NCBI GenBank assembly: GCA_913051905.1
Contig: CAJXBY010000049.1
Coordinates: 1 to 15,451 of the forward strand
Direction of reading: 5' to 3'
Length of the DNA: 15,451 nucleotides
From: an uncultured Gammaproteobacteria bacterium
GTDB taxonomy: Bacteria > Pseudomonadota > Gammaproteobacteria > Arenicellales > UBA868
Position numbers and translations under genes: made by a program. Under the pieces are notes generated by a model. That model searched no databases. It saw nothing but the letters and a program-made list of their open reading frames with translations, and had not been told where the DNA came from. How positions within the stretch are numbered: position 1 is the first letter of the stretch; the number at the start of each line of letters is the position of its first letter. Shown piece by piece: positions 1 through 7,657 of this stretch.

Positions 1-54
1 AGCGGCGGTCTCCAAAACCGCAGGTTGGGGGTTCGATTCCCTCCTGGCCTGCCA
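1..54 (+). tRNA. tRNA-Trp (anticodon CCA), 3' part; 5' end outside window
   Basis: This is the last 54 bases of a tRNA that reads UGG codons and delivers tryptophan. The anticodon stem pairs 5-9 (GCGGT) with 17-21 (ACCGC) around the seven-base loop CTCCAAA, which places the anticodon CCA at 12-14. The T arm has loop TTCGATT (32-38) between GGGGG and CCCTC, with one G-U pair. The 3' acceptor strand is 44-50, the discriminator base is G51 and the encoded CCA is 52-54. The D arm and the 5' acceptor strand lie before the window. secE starts 22 bases downstream with no terminator between, so tRNA and secE are probably co-transcribed. A tRNA-Trp just upstream of secE-nusG is a common arrangement in gammaproteobacteria. 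Confidence 0.95.
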
Positions 55-76
55 TACTTTCGGGGTTGAGAAGAGG

Positions 77-427
77 TTGGTTGATAACCTAAAGCTGGCC
101 GCAGCAGCAGTGGTTCTGGTTGCTGGCCTTGCGGTTTTTTATGCTTTCGGCGACATCTCTGCGCTGGTGCGAGCGTTGATTGTCGTGGTCAGCGTGGTCG
201 CGGCTGGGGGTATCGTGCTGACGTCGGCTCCGGGAAAACTGGCATGGCAGTTCGCGGTCGGAACCCGGGCCGAGATACGAAAGGTCATCTGGCCCACTCG
301 GCGGGAGACGATGCAGTCGACCCTGGTGGTGATCCTGATGGTCGTGGCCGTCGGCATTTATCTGTTGCTGCTGGATAAATTGTGGTTTTGGACCATCTAT
401 GACCTGGTGCTGGGGCTCGGTAACTGA
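77..427 (+). CDS. secE: Preprotein translocase subunit SecE
   Basis: SecE is the small inner-membrane subunit of the SecYEG protein-conducting channel; it clamps SecY. The product is 116 aa and shows the proteobacterial three-helix form: hydrophobic segments at about residues 7-24, 29-50 and 81-99. The amphipathic SecE signature lies between the second and third (residues 65-78, EIRKVIWPTRRET). E. coli SecE is 127 aa, so the N-terminus is somewhat short. The start is a TTG at 77. No ATG is in frame upstream of the conserved region, and the purine-rich GAGAAGAGG (68-76) abuts it, so the spacing is poor unless GAG at 68-70 is the part used. A GTG at 110 is the only other nearby option and would cut into the first helix. 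nusG follows after 12 bases, the usual secE-nusG pair. Identity is firm; the start is less so. Confidence 0.94.
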   Translation: MVDNLKLAAAAVVLVAGLAVFYAFGDISALVRALIVVVSVVAAGGIVLTSAPGKLAWQFAVGTRAEIRKVIWPTRRETMQSTLVVILMVVAVGIYLLLLDKLWFWTIYDLVLGLGN

Positions 428-439
428 CAGGCGATCGGA

Positions 440-979
440 ATGGAAAACACGAAACAGTGGTACGTGATTCAGGCTTTCTCCGGTTTCGAGAAACGGGTGC
501 AGGAATCATTGAAAGAATATATCGCCCGGGAAGGAATGGAAGAACATTTCGGGGGCGTAGAGGTGCCGACCGAGCAGGTCGTAGAACTCAAAAATGGCCA
601 GCGGCGCACCAGCGAACGCAAGTTCTTTCCGGGGTATGTTCTGGTCCACATGAATATGAACGACCAAACCTGGCATCTCGTGAAATCAGTTCCGAAGGTA
701 TCCGGATTCGTGGGTGGAACCGCGTCCCGTCCGGTACCGATTACTGACCAGGAGGCGGAGACGATCCTGCAACAGGTCCAGGAAGGCGCCGAACATCCGA
801 GGCCAAAATATACATTTGCACCCGGCGAGGTCGTCCGCGTAATCGACGGACCATTCAAGGATTTCCAGGGTACTGTCGAAGATGTCAATTTTGAGAAGAG
901 CAAGCTGAAGGTTTCGGTGTCGATATTCGGCCGCTCAACGCCGGTCGAACTGAGCTTCAGTCAGGTCGAGAAAGGCTGA
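440..979 (+). CDS. nusG: Transcription termination/antitermination factor NusG
   Basis: NusG binds the RNA polymerase clamp through its N-terminal domain, suppresses pausing, and uses its C-terminal KOW domain to contact Rho or ribosomal protein S10. This couples transcription to termination or translation. The product is 179 aa (E. coli 181). The NGN domain spans about residues 4-120, including the hallmark [10 protein letters not shown] (62-71). The KOW domain spans about 125-179 and contains [19 protein letters not shown] (128-146). The ATG at 440 is chosen because [17 protein letters not shown] aligns with family N-termini; the upstream ribosome binding site is weak. The gene sits 12 bases after secE and 81 bases before rplK, with a perfect stem-loop in that gap. 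No insertion or missing motif is seen. Confidence 0.98.
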   Translation: MENTKQWYVIQAFSGFEKRVQESLKEYIAREGMEEHFGGVEVPTEQVVELKNGQRRTSERKFFPGYVLVHMNMNDQTWHLVKSVPKVSGFVGGTASRPVPITDQEAETILQQVQEGAEHPRPKYTFAPGEVVRVIDGPFKDFQGTVEDVNFEKSKLKVSVSIFGRSTPVELSFSQVEKG

Positions 980-982
980 CTC

Positions 983-1009
983 AGCCCTTCCGTTGTTGGC
1001 GGAAGGGTT
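983..1009 (+). promoter_or_regulatory. Intergenic stem-loop between nusG and rplK
   Basis: CCCTTCCG (985-992) and CGGAAGGG (1000-1007) form a perfect 8-bp stem, extended by a G-U and an A-T pair to 983-1009, with loop TTGTTGG. It begins 3 bases after the nusG stop. It is followed by TTAAAACAACAC, so the run of U residues of an intrinsic terminator is missing. It could be a partial terminator, a 3'-end stabiliser or a processing site between the secE-nusG and L11 messages. Pairing is seen; function is inferred. Confidence 0.5.
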
Positions 1010-1021
1010 AAAACAACACAA

Positions 1022-1053
1022 GGGGAGCCGTGGGGCGCTAGGACCCGAAGGAG
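1022..1053 (+). promoter_or_regulatory. Probable L1-binding translational operator in the rplK leader
   Basis: In E. coli, L1 represses rplK-rplA by binding a short structured site just before rplK that mimics its 23S rRNA target. Here the last 40 bases before rplK can fold the same way. GGG (1022-1024) pairs with CCC (1044-1046). A short inner helix forms either from AGC (1026-1028) with GCT (1037-1039) or from GCC (1027-1029) with GGC (1034-1036). An asymmetric internal loop contains AGGA. The ribosome binding site GAAGGAG (1047-1053) directly follows, 7 bases before the ATG, so L1 binding would block initiation. Assigned from position and resemblance remembered, not from a model search. 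Confidence 0.5.
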
Positions 1054-1060
1054 TAACAGT

Positions 1061-1492
1061 ATGGCGAAGAAGATCGAGACATACATCAAGCTGCATGTGC
1101 CGGCGGGAGCAGCGAAACCGAGTCCGCCAGTCGGCCCGGCCCTCGGTCAGCACGGCTTGAACATCATGGAGTTCTGTAAGGCATTCAACGCCGATACCCA
1201 GGACCTGGAACCCGGCCTGCCGATTCCGGTCATGATTACAGTTTATGCCGATAAGAGCTTCAGCTATATCAAGAAGACGCCACCCGCGGCTGTGCTGCTC
1301 AAGAGGGCTGCCGGCATTGAAAAGGGCAGCGGTGAGCCGCATAAGGAAAAAGTTGGGAAAGTAGACCGCGGTCAGTTGGAAGAGATCGCCAGGGAAAAAA
1401 TGCCTGATCTCAGTGCCTACGATATCGACCAGGCAGTACGCATCATTGCGGGTAGCGCCCGCAGTATGGGAATCGAGACGGAGGGTGTCTGA
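1061..1492 (+). CDS. rplK: 50S ribosomal protein L11
   Basis: L11 binds 23S rRNA at the GTPase-associated centre at the base of the L7/L12 stalk and is needed for RelA activation by uncharged tRNA. The product is 143 aa (E. coli 142). The N-terminal domain carries the proline-rich signature [20 protein letters not shown] (about residues 20-39). The C-terminal rRNA-binding domain runs from about residue 72 and ends in the motif [24 protein letters not shown] (residues about 115-138). The ATG at 1061 is preceded by a strong site, GAAGGAG, at good spacing. The stop is only one base before the rplA start, so the two are translationally coupled and both fall under L1 feedback. Confidence 0.98.
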   Translation: MAKKIETYIKLHVPAGAAKPSPPVGPALGQHGLNIMEFCKAFNADTQDLEPGLPIPVMITVYADKSFSYIKKTPPAAVLLKRAAGIEKGSGEPHKEKVGKVDRGQLEEIAREKMPDLSAYDIDQAVRIIAGSARSMGIETEGV

Positions 1493-1493
1493 T

Positions 1494-2189
1494 ATGTCCA
1501 ACAGAGGCAAACGTTATCAGGGTATGGCCGGCAAGCGTGAACGACAGACTTTTTACAGTCTTGATGATGCGCTGCAGATGGTCAAGGACACCGCTTCGGC
1601 GAAATTCGACGAAACGGTGGATGTTGCGATCAATCTGGGTGTCAATGCCAAGAAATCCGATCAGAGTGTACGCGGGGCAACAGTGCTTCCTCGAGGTACC
1701 GGTAAAACTATGCGGGTGGCTGTGTTTGCAGAGGGCGCTGATGCGGATGCTGCGCGTGAGGCTGGCGCTGACTTGGTGGGCCTGGATGACCTGGCTGAAA
1801 CCATCCAGGGCGGGGAAATCAATTTCGATGTCTGTATTGCCACGCCAGCCACAATGCGGGTGGTGGGTAAACTGGGACAGGTCCTTGGCCCCCGAGGCCT
1901 GATGCCGAATCCCAAGGTTGGGACGGTGACCCAGGACGTTGGCAAAGCGGTCCAGAATGCTAAGGCCGGGCAGATACAGTTTCGGATCGACAAGGCCGGG
2001 GTCATACATTGTCCGATCGGCAAGGCGTCCTTTGAGCAGGATGCCCTTAAAGAAAACTTGCTGGCTCTCGTTGGTGCGCTGGAGAAGGCAAAACCATCGA
2101 GTTCCAAGGGTCAGTATCTCAGGCGGGTCACGTTGTCGACGACTATGGGCCCAGGCGTGAAGGTCGATCGAACGGCATTTGTCCGTTAA
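1494..2189 (+). CDS. rplA: 50S ribosomal protein L1
   Basis: L1 forms the mobile L1 stalk at the E site, helps release deacylated tRNA, and acts as translational repressor of its own operon. The product is 231 aa (E. coli 234). Recognisable blocks are the N-terminal [32 protein letters not shown], the domain II segment around [10 protein letters not shown], the highly conserved [22 protein letters not shown], and the C-terminal [16 protein letters not shown]. The start is taken at ATG 1494, one base after the rplK stop, with GGAGGG in the end of rplK (about 1480-1485) as ribosome binding site. An in-frame ATG at 1413 would add 27 non-homologous residues inside rplK and is rejected. A structured 195-base leader to rplJ follows. 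Confidence 0.97.
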   Translation: MSNRGKRYQGMAGKRERQTFYSLDDALQMVKDTASAKFDETVDVAINLGVNAKKSDQSVRGATVLPRGTGKTMRVAVFAEGADADAAREAGADLVGLDDLAETIQGGEINFDVCIATPATMRVVGKLGQVLGPRGLMPNPKVGTVTQDVGKAVQNAKAGQIQFRIDKAGVIHCPIGKASFEQDALKENLLALVGALEKAKPSSSKGQYLRRVTLSTTMGPGVKVDRTAFVR

Positions 2190-2204
2190 ATCTGGTTTGA
2201 GGGG

Positions 2205-2228
2205 CTTGGCCTGGTCTTGTCGGCCAGG
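2205..2228 (+). other. Stem-loop at the 5' side of the rplJ leader
   Basis: CTTGGCC (2205-2211) pairs with GGCCAGG (2222-2228), seven pairs with one U-G, around a ten-base loop. It lies 15 bases after the rplA stop. No U tract follows, so a terminator is unlikely. It may protect or space the rplA 3' end, or mark a processing point before the L10 leader. Confidence 0.35.
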
Positions 2229-2239
2229 TGGAGTTCGTC

Positions 2240-2320
2240 GAAGACCGCAGGTGCCTGAACTGGCCAATTTAGCCAGTAAGGGCTTAATGGTGATGACACC
2301 AGCCTGCGCAGGCGGTGCCC
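2240..2320 (+). promoter_or_regulatory. L10 leader (binding site for the L10-L7/L12 complex)
   Basis: This matches the known L10 leader of rplJL messages, which the L10(L12)4 complex binds to repress translation. The outer helix ACCG (2244-2247) / CGGT (2313-2316) and the inner helix CAGG (2248-2251) / CCTG (2303-2306) flank an asymmetric loop. Its 3' strand, GCGCAGG (2307-2313), is a kink-turn-like element. A hairpin follows, ACTGGC (2259-2264) / GCCAGT (2272-2277), then the conserved single strand CTTAAT (2283-2288). From memory, the E. coli leader has the same elements: GACCGCAGGTG, a hairpin, CTTAAT, then CCTGCG and CGGTG. A small additional hairpin, GGTG (2289-2292) / CACC (2297-2300), sits between CTTAAT and the closing strand. 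It regulates rplJ and rplL. Confidence 0.85.
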
Positions 2321-2323
2321 CAG

Positions 2324-2349
2324 GCCCGGGCTGTGTCCGGGCAGGACAC
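2324..2349 (+). promoter_or_regulatory. Two overlapping, mutually exclusive hairpins before rplJ
   Basis: GCCCGG (2324-2329) pairs perfectly with CCGGGC (2337-2342). The partly shared segment GTGTCC (2333-2338) pairs perfectly with GGACAC (2344-2349). They cannot form together because 2333-2342 is used by both. A third option pairs GGTG (2314-2317), part of the L10 leader closing strand, with CACC (2347-2350). This sits between the L10 site and the rplJ ribosome binding site (GGGAGTG, 2370-2376), where a conformational switch could pass L10 binding on to initiation. Pairings are seen; the switch is inferred. Confidence 0.4.
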
Positions 2350-2384
2350 CATGTGTTTAACAAGTGGTTGGGAGTGAATGTTTC

Positions 2385-2915
2385 ATGAGTCTTAGCATTG
2401 AGCAGAAAAAAGCCGTTGTCAGCGAGGTGTCGGAGGTCTTTTCATCGGCACAAGCAGCAGTGCTAGCAGAGTATCGCGGACTCAGCGTCGAGCAGATCAC
2501 CGAGCTTCGTACCCAGGCCCGTGAAAACGGTGTCGAGGTCAGGGTGGTCAAGAATACGCTGGCTAGGCGCAGTGTGGCCGGGACCAGTTTCGAATGCCTG
2601 AGTGATCACTTCACAGGTCCGGTACTGATCTCCTCTTCGGGTGATCCGGTCGCCGTTGCCAAGGTGGTCAGTGATTTTGCCAAGAGTAACGATGCGCTGA
2701 AGATCACCGTCGGTGTAATGAACGGCGGCCTGATCGATCAGAGCACGGTACAAGCACTGGCGAAGCTACCGTCCCGCGAGGAATTGCTGGCGACCCTGGT
2801 AGCAACGATGCAGTCGCCCCTGGTGAAGTTTGTTCAGACGCTGAACGAGGTGCCGGGGAAACTGGTTCGCACTCTGGCGGCTGTTCGCGACAGCCAGGAA
2901 ACAAAGGCGGCCTGA
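2385..2915 (+). CDS. rplJ: 50S ribosomal protein L10
   Basis: L10 anchors the L7/L12 dimers to the base of the stalk beside L11 and is the regulator of its own operon. The product from ATG 2385 is 176 aa (E. coli 165). The N-terminal rRNA-binding domain includes EQKKAVVSEVSEVF, the conserved AEYRGLSVEQITELR, VRVVKNTLARRSV and the FTGPVLISSS core. The C-terminal helix that holds L7/L12 ends GKLVRTLAAVRDSQETKAA, close to the enterobacterial tail. Compared with E. coli there are extra residues near SPLVKFVQTLNEVPGKLV, as in many other proteobacteria. The start is chosen because MSLSIEQKKAVV aligns with family N-termini and GGGAGTG lies 8 bases upstream. An in-frame GTG at 2364 would overlap that site and is unlikely. 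Confidence 0.97.
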   Translation: MSLSIEQKKAVVSEVSEVFSSAQAAVLAEYRGLSVEQITELRTQARENGVEVRVVKNTLARRSVAGTSFECLSDHFTGPVLISSSGDPVAVAKVVSDFAKSNDALKITVGVMNGGLIDQSTVQALAKLPSREELLATLVATMQSPLVKFVQTLNEVPGKLVRTLAAVRDSQETKAA

Positions 2916-2975
2916 CAGGTTGTCGGAGACTCACGAAACAACATCATCCCATAAATTTACGCAGGAGAAACTGCA

Positions 2976-3353
2976 ATGTCCCGTGAAGAAGTACTGAATG
3001 CAATCTCTGAAATGTCGGTTCTGGAACTCTCTGAACTGATCAAGGATATGGAAGACAAGTTTGGCGTATCTGCGGCAGCCGCGGTTGCCGTCGCGGCGCC
3101 AGCCGCTGGTGGAGCAGCTGAAGAAAGCTCGTCAGAAGAGCAGACCGAGTTCGATGTCATCCTCTCTTCCTTCGGTGAGAAGAAGGTGGGTGTCATCAAG
3201 ACGGTCCGCGCCCTGACCGGCCTTGGCCTCAAAGAAGCCAAGGACTTGGTCGAGTCTGCGCCGGCACCGATCAAGGAGGGCGTGAACAAGGACGAGGCCG
3301 AAGATGTCAAAAAACAGCTCGAGGAAGCAGGCGGGTCTGTTGAGATCAAGTAA
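2976..3353 (+). CDS. rplL: 50S ribosomal protein L7/L12
   Basis: L7/L12 is the multi-copy stalk protein that recruits translational GTPases (EF-Tu, EF-G, IF2) and stimulates their GTP hydrolysis. The product is 125 aa. The N-terminal dimerisation domain is about residues 1-33 ([26 protein letters not shown]). An alanine-rich flexible hinge with acidic residues follows at about 34-55. The C-terminal factor-binding domain (about 57-125) contains the conserved [26 protein letters not shown], with the basic and hydrophobic contact residues present. The ATG at 2976 has a strong site, AGGAG (2963-2967), fitting the need for more copies than L10. It lies 60 bases after rplJ and shares the L10 leader control. 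rpoB follows after 161 bases. Confidence 0.98.
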   Translation: MSREEVLNAISEMSVLELSELIKDMEDKFGVSAAAAVAVAAPAAGGAAEESSSEEQTEFDVILSSFGEKKVGVIKTVRALTGLGLKEAKDLVESAPAPIKEGVNKDEAEDVKKQLEEAGGSVEIK

Positions 3354-3514
3354 AGCTGCCCCGGAGACTGCTATAACGGTTAACGCCTGTTCGGGGATGG
3401 CTTGAAAGCCGGCACCACTAGCTGCGGGCCGTTGTCCTCGTCTGCTCGGAAAATGGTCGTTCGGCCCATGGGTCGAAGGCTTCTGCCACCTCATTACTGA
3501 ATTGCGAGAAATTA
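3354..3514 (+). promoter_or_regulatory. rplL-rpoB spacer with stem-loops (possible attenuator/processing region)
   Basis: In E. coli the rplL-rpoB spacer holds a transcription attenuator and an RNase III cleavage site that set rpoBC expression below rplJL. Here three pairings are visible. CCCCGGA (3359-3365) pairs with TTCGGGG (3390-3396), one G-U, around 24 bases. GGCT (3399-3402) pairs with AGCC (3407-3410) around TGAA. GGGCCG (3426-3431) pairs with CGGCCC (3462-3467) around 30 bases. None is followed by a U tract, so no canonical intrinsic terminator can be called. No reading frame or clear promoter is seen. The site before rpoB is weak (GCGAGAA, 3504-3510). Confidence 0.4.
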
Positions 3515-6500
3515 ATGACCTACACATTTACTGAGAAAAAGCGCATTCGCAAGAGTTTCAGCAAACGGTCTGATACCGGATCAACCCCAAATCTGCTGGA
3601 AATCCAGAAGTCTTCCTATCGAAAGCTTCTGCAGGAGGGCGTAGCGCCGATGCAGAGAATCGATCAAGGGCTTCAGGCGGCTTTCAAGTCGGTGTTCCCG
3701 ATAGAGAGCTACAGCGGCGCAGCTTCGCTCGATTTTGTAGCCTATCGCCTCGGTCAGCCGGTTTTTGATGTGCGGGAATGTCAGCAGCGGGGGCTGATCT
3801 ATTCAGCACCGCTTTACGCCACCCTCCGACTGATTGTTTTTGAGAAAACTGAATCTGGTGGAGCGAAGACCATTCACGACGTCAAGGAACAGGAAGTCTA
3901 TATGGGCGAGATGCCGTTGATGACCGAGAACGGCACGTTCGTCATCAATGGTACCGAACGGGTCATCGTCTCTCAGTTGCACCGTTCTCCGGGTGTGTTC
4001 TTCGACCATGACAAGGGTAAGACCCATTCTTCCGGCAAGCTCTTGTTCAACGCCCGAGTCATCCCCTACCGCGGGTCGTGGCTGGACTTTGAGTTCGACC
4101 AGAAGGATCTGCTTTTTGTCCGTATAGACCGGCGCCGAAAACTGCCGGGCACCATTGTTCTGCGGGCGCTCGACTACTCTACTGAAGAGATTCTGAGTCT
4201 GTTTTTCGAGTTCGACCAGATTTCCTTGCTGCCGGAAGGCGCCCGGATTGCGTTGGTCGCTGACCGTTTGCGAGGAGAAGAGCTGGACTTCGATCTCGTC
4301 GGAGACAAGGGCGCTGTTTTGATTGAGGCCGGTCGACGGATTACAGCTCGCCACATCCGTGAACTTATGAAAGCGGGTATTGAGCGCCTGCAGGTGCCGG
4401 ACAGCTTCCTGATCGGCAGGTCTCTGGCGAAGGACATCGTTGACACCGAAACGGGCGAAGTACTGGCAGAGGCAAATGAGCAAATCTCAGCTGAAATGCT
4501 TGAGAAACTGCGGACTGCCAGGGTCCTCGGACTTGAGACAATCTACACCAACGACTTTGATCACGGGCCGTATGTTTCAGATACCCTTAGGGCTGATATC
4601 AGCCGTACGGCGCTCGAAGCCCAGGTAGAGATTTACCGGATGATGCGACCCGGCGAGCCACCGACAAAGGACGCTGCCGAACAGTTGTTCCGCAACCTAT
4701 TCTTCAATATTGATCGGTACGACCTTTCGGCCGTCGGGCGTATGAAACTGAACCGCCGGTTGGCGCGTAGCAGCGATGAGGGACCTGGAACACTCAGTCA
4801 ACAGGACATCGTTGACATCATCAAGACACTGGTGGAGCTGAAAAATGGTCACGGTGAGACTGACGATATTGACAACCTCGGTAACCGCCGGGTGCGTTCC
4901 GTTGGAGAACTCGTCGAGAATCAGTTCCGCATCGGACTGGTTCGGGTTGAAAGGGCCGTACGGGAACGATTGTCAATGGCTGAGTCGGAGAACCTGACGC
5001 CGCAGGATCTAATCAATGCCAAGCCGGTTTCTGCTGTTATCAAAGAATTTTTTGGCTCTAGCCAGTTGTCGCAATTCATGGATCAGACCAACCCGCTCTC
5101 TGAGGTCACACACAAAAGACGGGTGTCAGCGCTGGGTCCTGGAGGACTAACTCGGGAACGGGCTGGCTTCGAAGTGCGCGACGTCCACCCGACTCACTAC
5201 GGTCGAGTATGTCCCATAGAGACGCCTGAAGGTCCAAACATCGGACTGATTAACTCTTTGGCGGTCTATGCCCGGACTAACGAGTACGGATTTCTGGAAA
5301 CACCTTACCGGAAAGTGATCGACAGAAAAGTCAGCGACGAAGTCACTTACCTATCGGCAATTGAAGAAGGTAAGTACGTGGTCGCCCAGGCAAACGCCAG
5401 GGTCAACGACAAAGGGGAGCTGATGGACGACCTCGTGTCGTGCCGGTACCAGAACGAGTTCACCCTGTCGACGCCGGACAAAATCGAATATATCGATATT
5501 GCCCCATCCCAGATCGTCTCAGTAGCGGCGTCGCTGATACCGTTTCTGGAGCATGATGACGCCAACCGAGCGCTGATGGGATCGAATATGCAGCGGCAGG
5601 CGGTTCCCACGCTACAGACCGAAACACCGCTGGTCGGTACCGGAATGGAGCGTACGGTTGCAACCGATTCCGGGGTTGTGGTTCTGGCTGAAAGGCCTGG
5701 CATTGTGAATGCGGTCGACGCCTCTCGGATAGTGGTCAAGGTCGATGACAAGGAGGTTGAAGCGGGCGATTCGGGTGTGGATATTTACAATTTGGTCAAG
5801 TACACCCGCTCCAATCAGAACACCACAATCAATCAGCGGCCCCTGGTCAAGGTCGGAGATCGTATTGCCAAGAAAGATGTGCTGGCTGACGGCCCCTCGA
5901 CCGATCTGGGTGAGCTTGCTTTGGGAAGGAACGTGCTGGTCGCGTTCATGCCCTGGCACGGTTATAACTTCGAAGATTCAATCCTGATCTCCGAACGACT
6001 GCTCCAAGAGGATGTCTACACCTCGATCCATATCGAGGAACTGAGCTGTTTTGCCCGCGATACAAAGCTGGGTTCTGAAGATGTAACCCGCGATATACCG
6101 AACGTGGGCGAATCTGCTCTGGCGCGTCTGGATGAGTCGGGGATCGTGTATATCGGAGCCGAAGTTGAGTCGGGAGATATTCTCGTCGGCAAAGTGACGC
6201 CGAAAGGCGAAACTCAACTCACGCCGGAAGAGAAACTGCTCCGGGCAATCTTTGGCGAGAAAGCTTCCGACGTCAAGGACACGTCCCTGCGTATGCCTTC
6301 GGGTATGTCTGGCACAGTCATCGACGTGCAGGTGTTCACACGTGATGGTGTCGAGAAAGATGCCCGGGCGCTCGCTAACGAGGCCGACGAGTTGTCGCGC
6401 ATACGCAAGGACCTTAACGATCAGCAGAAGATCGTTGAAGACGATATCTACGACAGGATCGCTAGGCTTCTGAGCGGCAAAGTGGCCGAAGGTGGTCCGC

Positions 6501-7597
6501 TTGGATTGAAAGCTGGTGACAAGGTGACGAGATCCTATCTCCAGGAACTGCCGAAGGAGAAATGGTTTGAGGTCCGTCTGCGTGACGAATCTGCGAATAC
6601 GGCCCTCGAGGGCATCCGCAAGCAACTCAGCGAGCAGGCGCAGAACTTCGATCTTTTCTATGAAGAAAAACGCAGCAAGCTAGAAGCAGGTGATGATCTG
6701 GCACCAGGTGTTTTAAAGATGGTCAAGGTGTTTGTTGCGGTCAAGCGACGGATGCAGCCGGGAGACAAGATTGCGGGCCGACACGGCAACAAGGGAGTGA
6801 TCTCCAAGATCATCCCCGTGGAAGATATGCCGTACCTTGAAGACGGCACCACTGTCGACATTGTGCTCAACCCACTGGGAGTGCCCTCACGGATGAACGT
6901 GGGACAGGTGCTGGAGACGCATCTGGGCTGGGCGTCCAGCCATCTGGGGCGGCAGGTCGGCGAGTTGATCGACCGGCAGGTGTCAGCGATGGAGCTCAGG
7001 AGGAAGGTGGTCGATATCTATAACCATGTCGGACGTAACGAAGACCTTCAGGACCTTGGCGATAGCGAGATCGTTGAGCTGGCTGAAAACCTGCGAGGCG
7101 GTATACCTATCGCCACCCCGGTCTTTGACGGCGCCTCCGAGCAGGAAATTAAGAAGATGCTCAAGCTCGCCGGGTTGCCGGAAAGCGGCCAGGCCTATCT
7201 TACGGATGGACGCACGGGGGACAAGTTCGATCGTCCTGTCACGGTGGGTTACATGTACATGCTTAAGCTGAACCACCTGGTTGATGACAAGATGCATGCC
7301 CGATCAACTGGACCGTACAGTCTGATTACTCAACAACCGCTGGGTGGCAAAGCCCAGTTCGGTGGGCAACGGTTCGGCGAAATGGAGGTGTGGGCGCTGG
7401 AAGCTTATGGTGCTTCTTACACCCTCCAGGAGATGTTGACGGTTAAGTCCGATGATGTGATGGGGCGTACCGCAATGTACGAGAACATCGTCAGAGGGGA
7501 CCATCGAATGGAAGCTGCGGTGCCCGAATCATTCAATGTGCTGGAAAAGGAAATCAGGGCACTTGGCCTGAATATCGAACGGCGGCAGGGCAGATAG
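3515..7597 (+). CDS. rpoB: DNA-directed RNA polymerase subunit beta
   Basis: RpoB forms one pincer of RNA polymerase and, with RpoC, the catalytic centre and RNA channel. The product is 1360 aa (E. coli 1342). It starts [18 protein letters not shown], the expected N-terminus, so ATG 3515 is secure. The rifampicin pocket begins at G514 (E. coli G507, offset +7): [18 protein letters not shown] then [13 protein letters not shown]. All classical resistance positions carry the sensitive-type residue. The catalytic-region motif NFEDSI is at 818-823, and the NTP-contacting lysines fall at K1085 and K1093 (E. coli 1065 and 1073, offset +20). So about 13 extra residues lie between, in the variable segment around 990-1030 ([18 protein letters not shown]), as in many non-enteric proteobacteria. 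The C-terminus [19 protein letters not shown] is typical. rpoC follows after 60 bases. Confidence 0.99.
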   Translation: MTYTFTEKKRIRKSFSKRSDTGSTPNLLEIQKSSYRKLLQEGVAPMQRIDQGLQAAFKSVFPIESYSGAASLDFVAYRLGQPVFDVRECQQRGLIYSAPLYATLRLIVFEKTESGGAKTIHDVKEQEVYMGEMPLMTENGTFVINGTERVIVSQLHRSPGVFFDHDKGKTHSSGKLLFNARVIPYRGSWLDFEFDQKDLLFVRIDRRRKLPGTIVLRALDYSTEEILSLFFEFDQISLLPEGARIALVADRLRGEELDFDLVGDKGAVLIEAGRRITARHIRELMKAGIERLQVPDSFLIGRSLAKDIVDTETGEVLAEANEQISAEMLEKLRTARVLGLETIYTNDFDHGPYVSDTLRADISRTALEAQVEIYRMMRPGEPPTKDAAEQLFRNLFFNIDRYDLSAVGRMKLNRRLARSSDEGPGTLSQQDIVDIIKTLVELKNGHGETDDIDNLGNRRVRSVGELVENQFRIGLVRVERAVRERLSMAESENLTPQDLINAKPVSAVIKEFFGSSQLSQFMDQTNPLSEVTHKRRVSALGPGGLTRERAGFEVRDVHPTHYGRVCPIETPEGPNIGLINSLAVYARTNEYGFLETPYRKVIDRKVSDEVTYLSAIEEGKYVVAQANARVNDKGELMDDLVSCRYQNEFTLSTPDKIEYIDIAPSQIVSVAASLIPFLEHDDANRALMGSNMQRQAVPTLQTETPLVGTGMERTVATDSGVVVLAERPGIVNAVDASRIVVKVDDKEVEAGDSGVDIYNLVKYTRSNQNTTINQRPLVKVGDRIAKKDVLADGPSTDLGELALGRNVLVAFMPWHGYNFEDSILISERLLQEDVYTSIHIEELSCFARDTKLGSEDVTRDIPNVGESALARLDESGIVYIGAEVESGDILVGKVTPKGETQLTPEEKLLRAIFGEKASDVKDTSLRMPSGMSGTVIDVQVFTRDGVEKDARALANEADELSRIRKDLNDQQKIVEDDIYDRIARLLSGKVAEGGPLGLKAGDKVTRSYLQELPKEKWFEVRLRDESANTALEGIRKQLSEQAQNFDLFYEEKRSKLEAGDDLAPGVLKMVKVFVAVKRRMQPGDKIAGRHGNKGVISKIIPVEDMPYLEDGTTVDIVLNPLGVPSRMNVGQVLETHLGWASSHLGRQVGELIDRQVSAMELRRKVVDIYNHVGRNEDLQDLGDSEIVELAENLRGGIPIATPVFDGASEQEIKKMLKLAGLPESGQAYLTDGRTGDKFDRPVTVGYMYMLKLNHLVDDKMHARSTGPYSLITQQPLGGKAQFGGQRFGEMEVWALEAYGASYTLQEMLTVKSDDVMGRTAMYENIVRGDHRMEAAVPESFNVLEKEIRALGLNIERRQGR

Positions 7598-7657
7598 CTC
7601 GGATCAACAATCCCCTGCAATACGCGTATCCAACAGTACTCAGCTAGAGGAATAGTA

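Noticed and set aside
1413..1493. Upstream in-frame ATG extending rplA into rplK
   Set aside because: Adds 27 residues unlike any L1 and overlaps the rplK coding region; ATG 1494 has a good site and the family N-terminus.
1443..2363. 306-codon minus-strand reading frame opposite rplA and the rplJ leader
   Set aside because: Antisense to a well-conserved gene and the L10 leader, with no recognisable motifs; typical long shadow in GC-rich coding DNA.
5053..5145. Possible rifampicin-resistance change in rpoB (N518T-type and conservative I-to-V differences against E. coli)
   Set aside because: The main resistance positions equivalent to Q513, D516, H526, R529, S531 and L533 are all sensitive-type; the differences seen are ordinary lineage variation.
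6470..6540. Extra segment of about 13 residues in RpoB as a novel insertion domain
   Set aside because: It is short, falls in the known variable region, and similar segments occur in other non-enteric proteobacteria.
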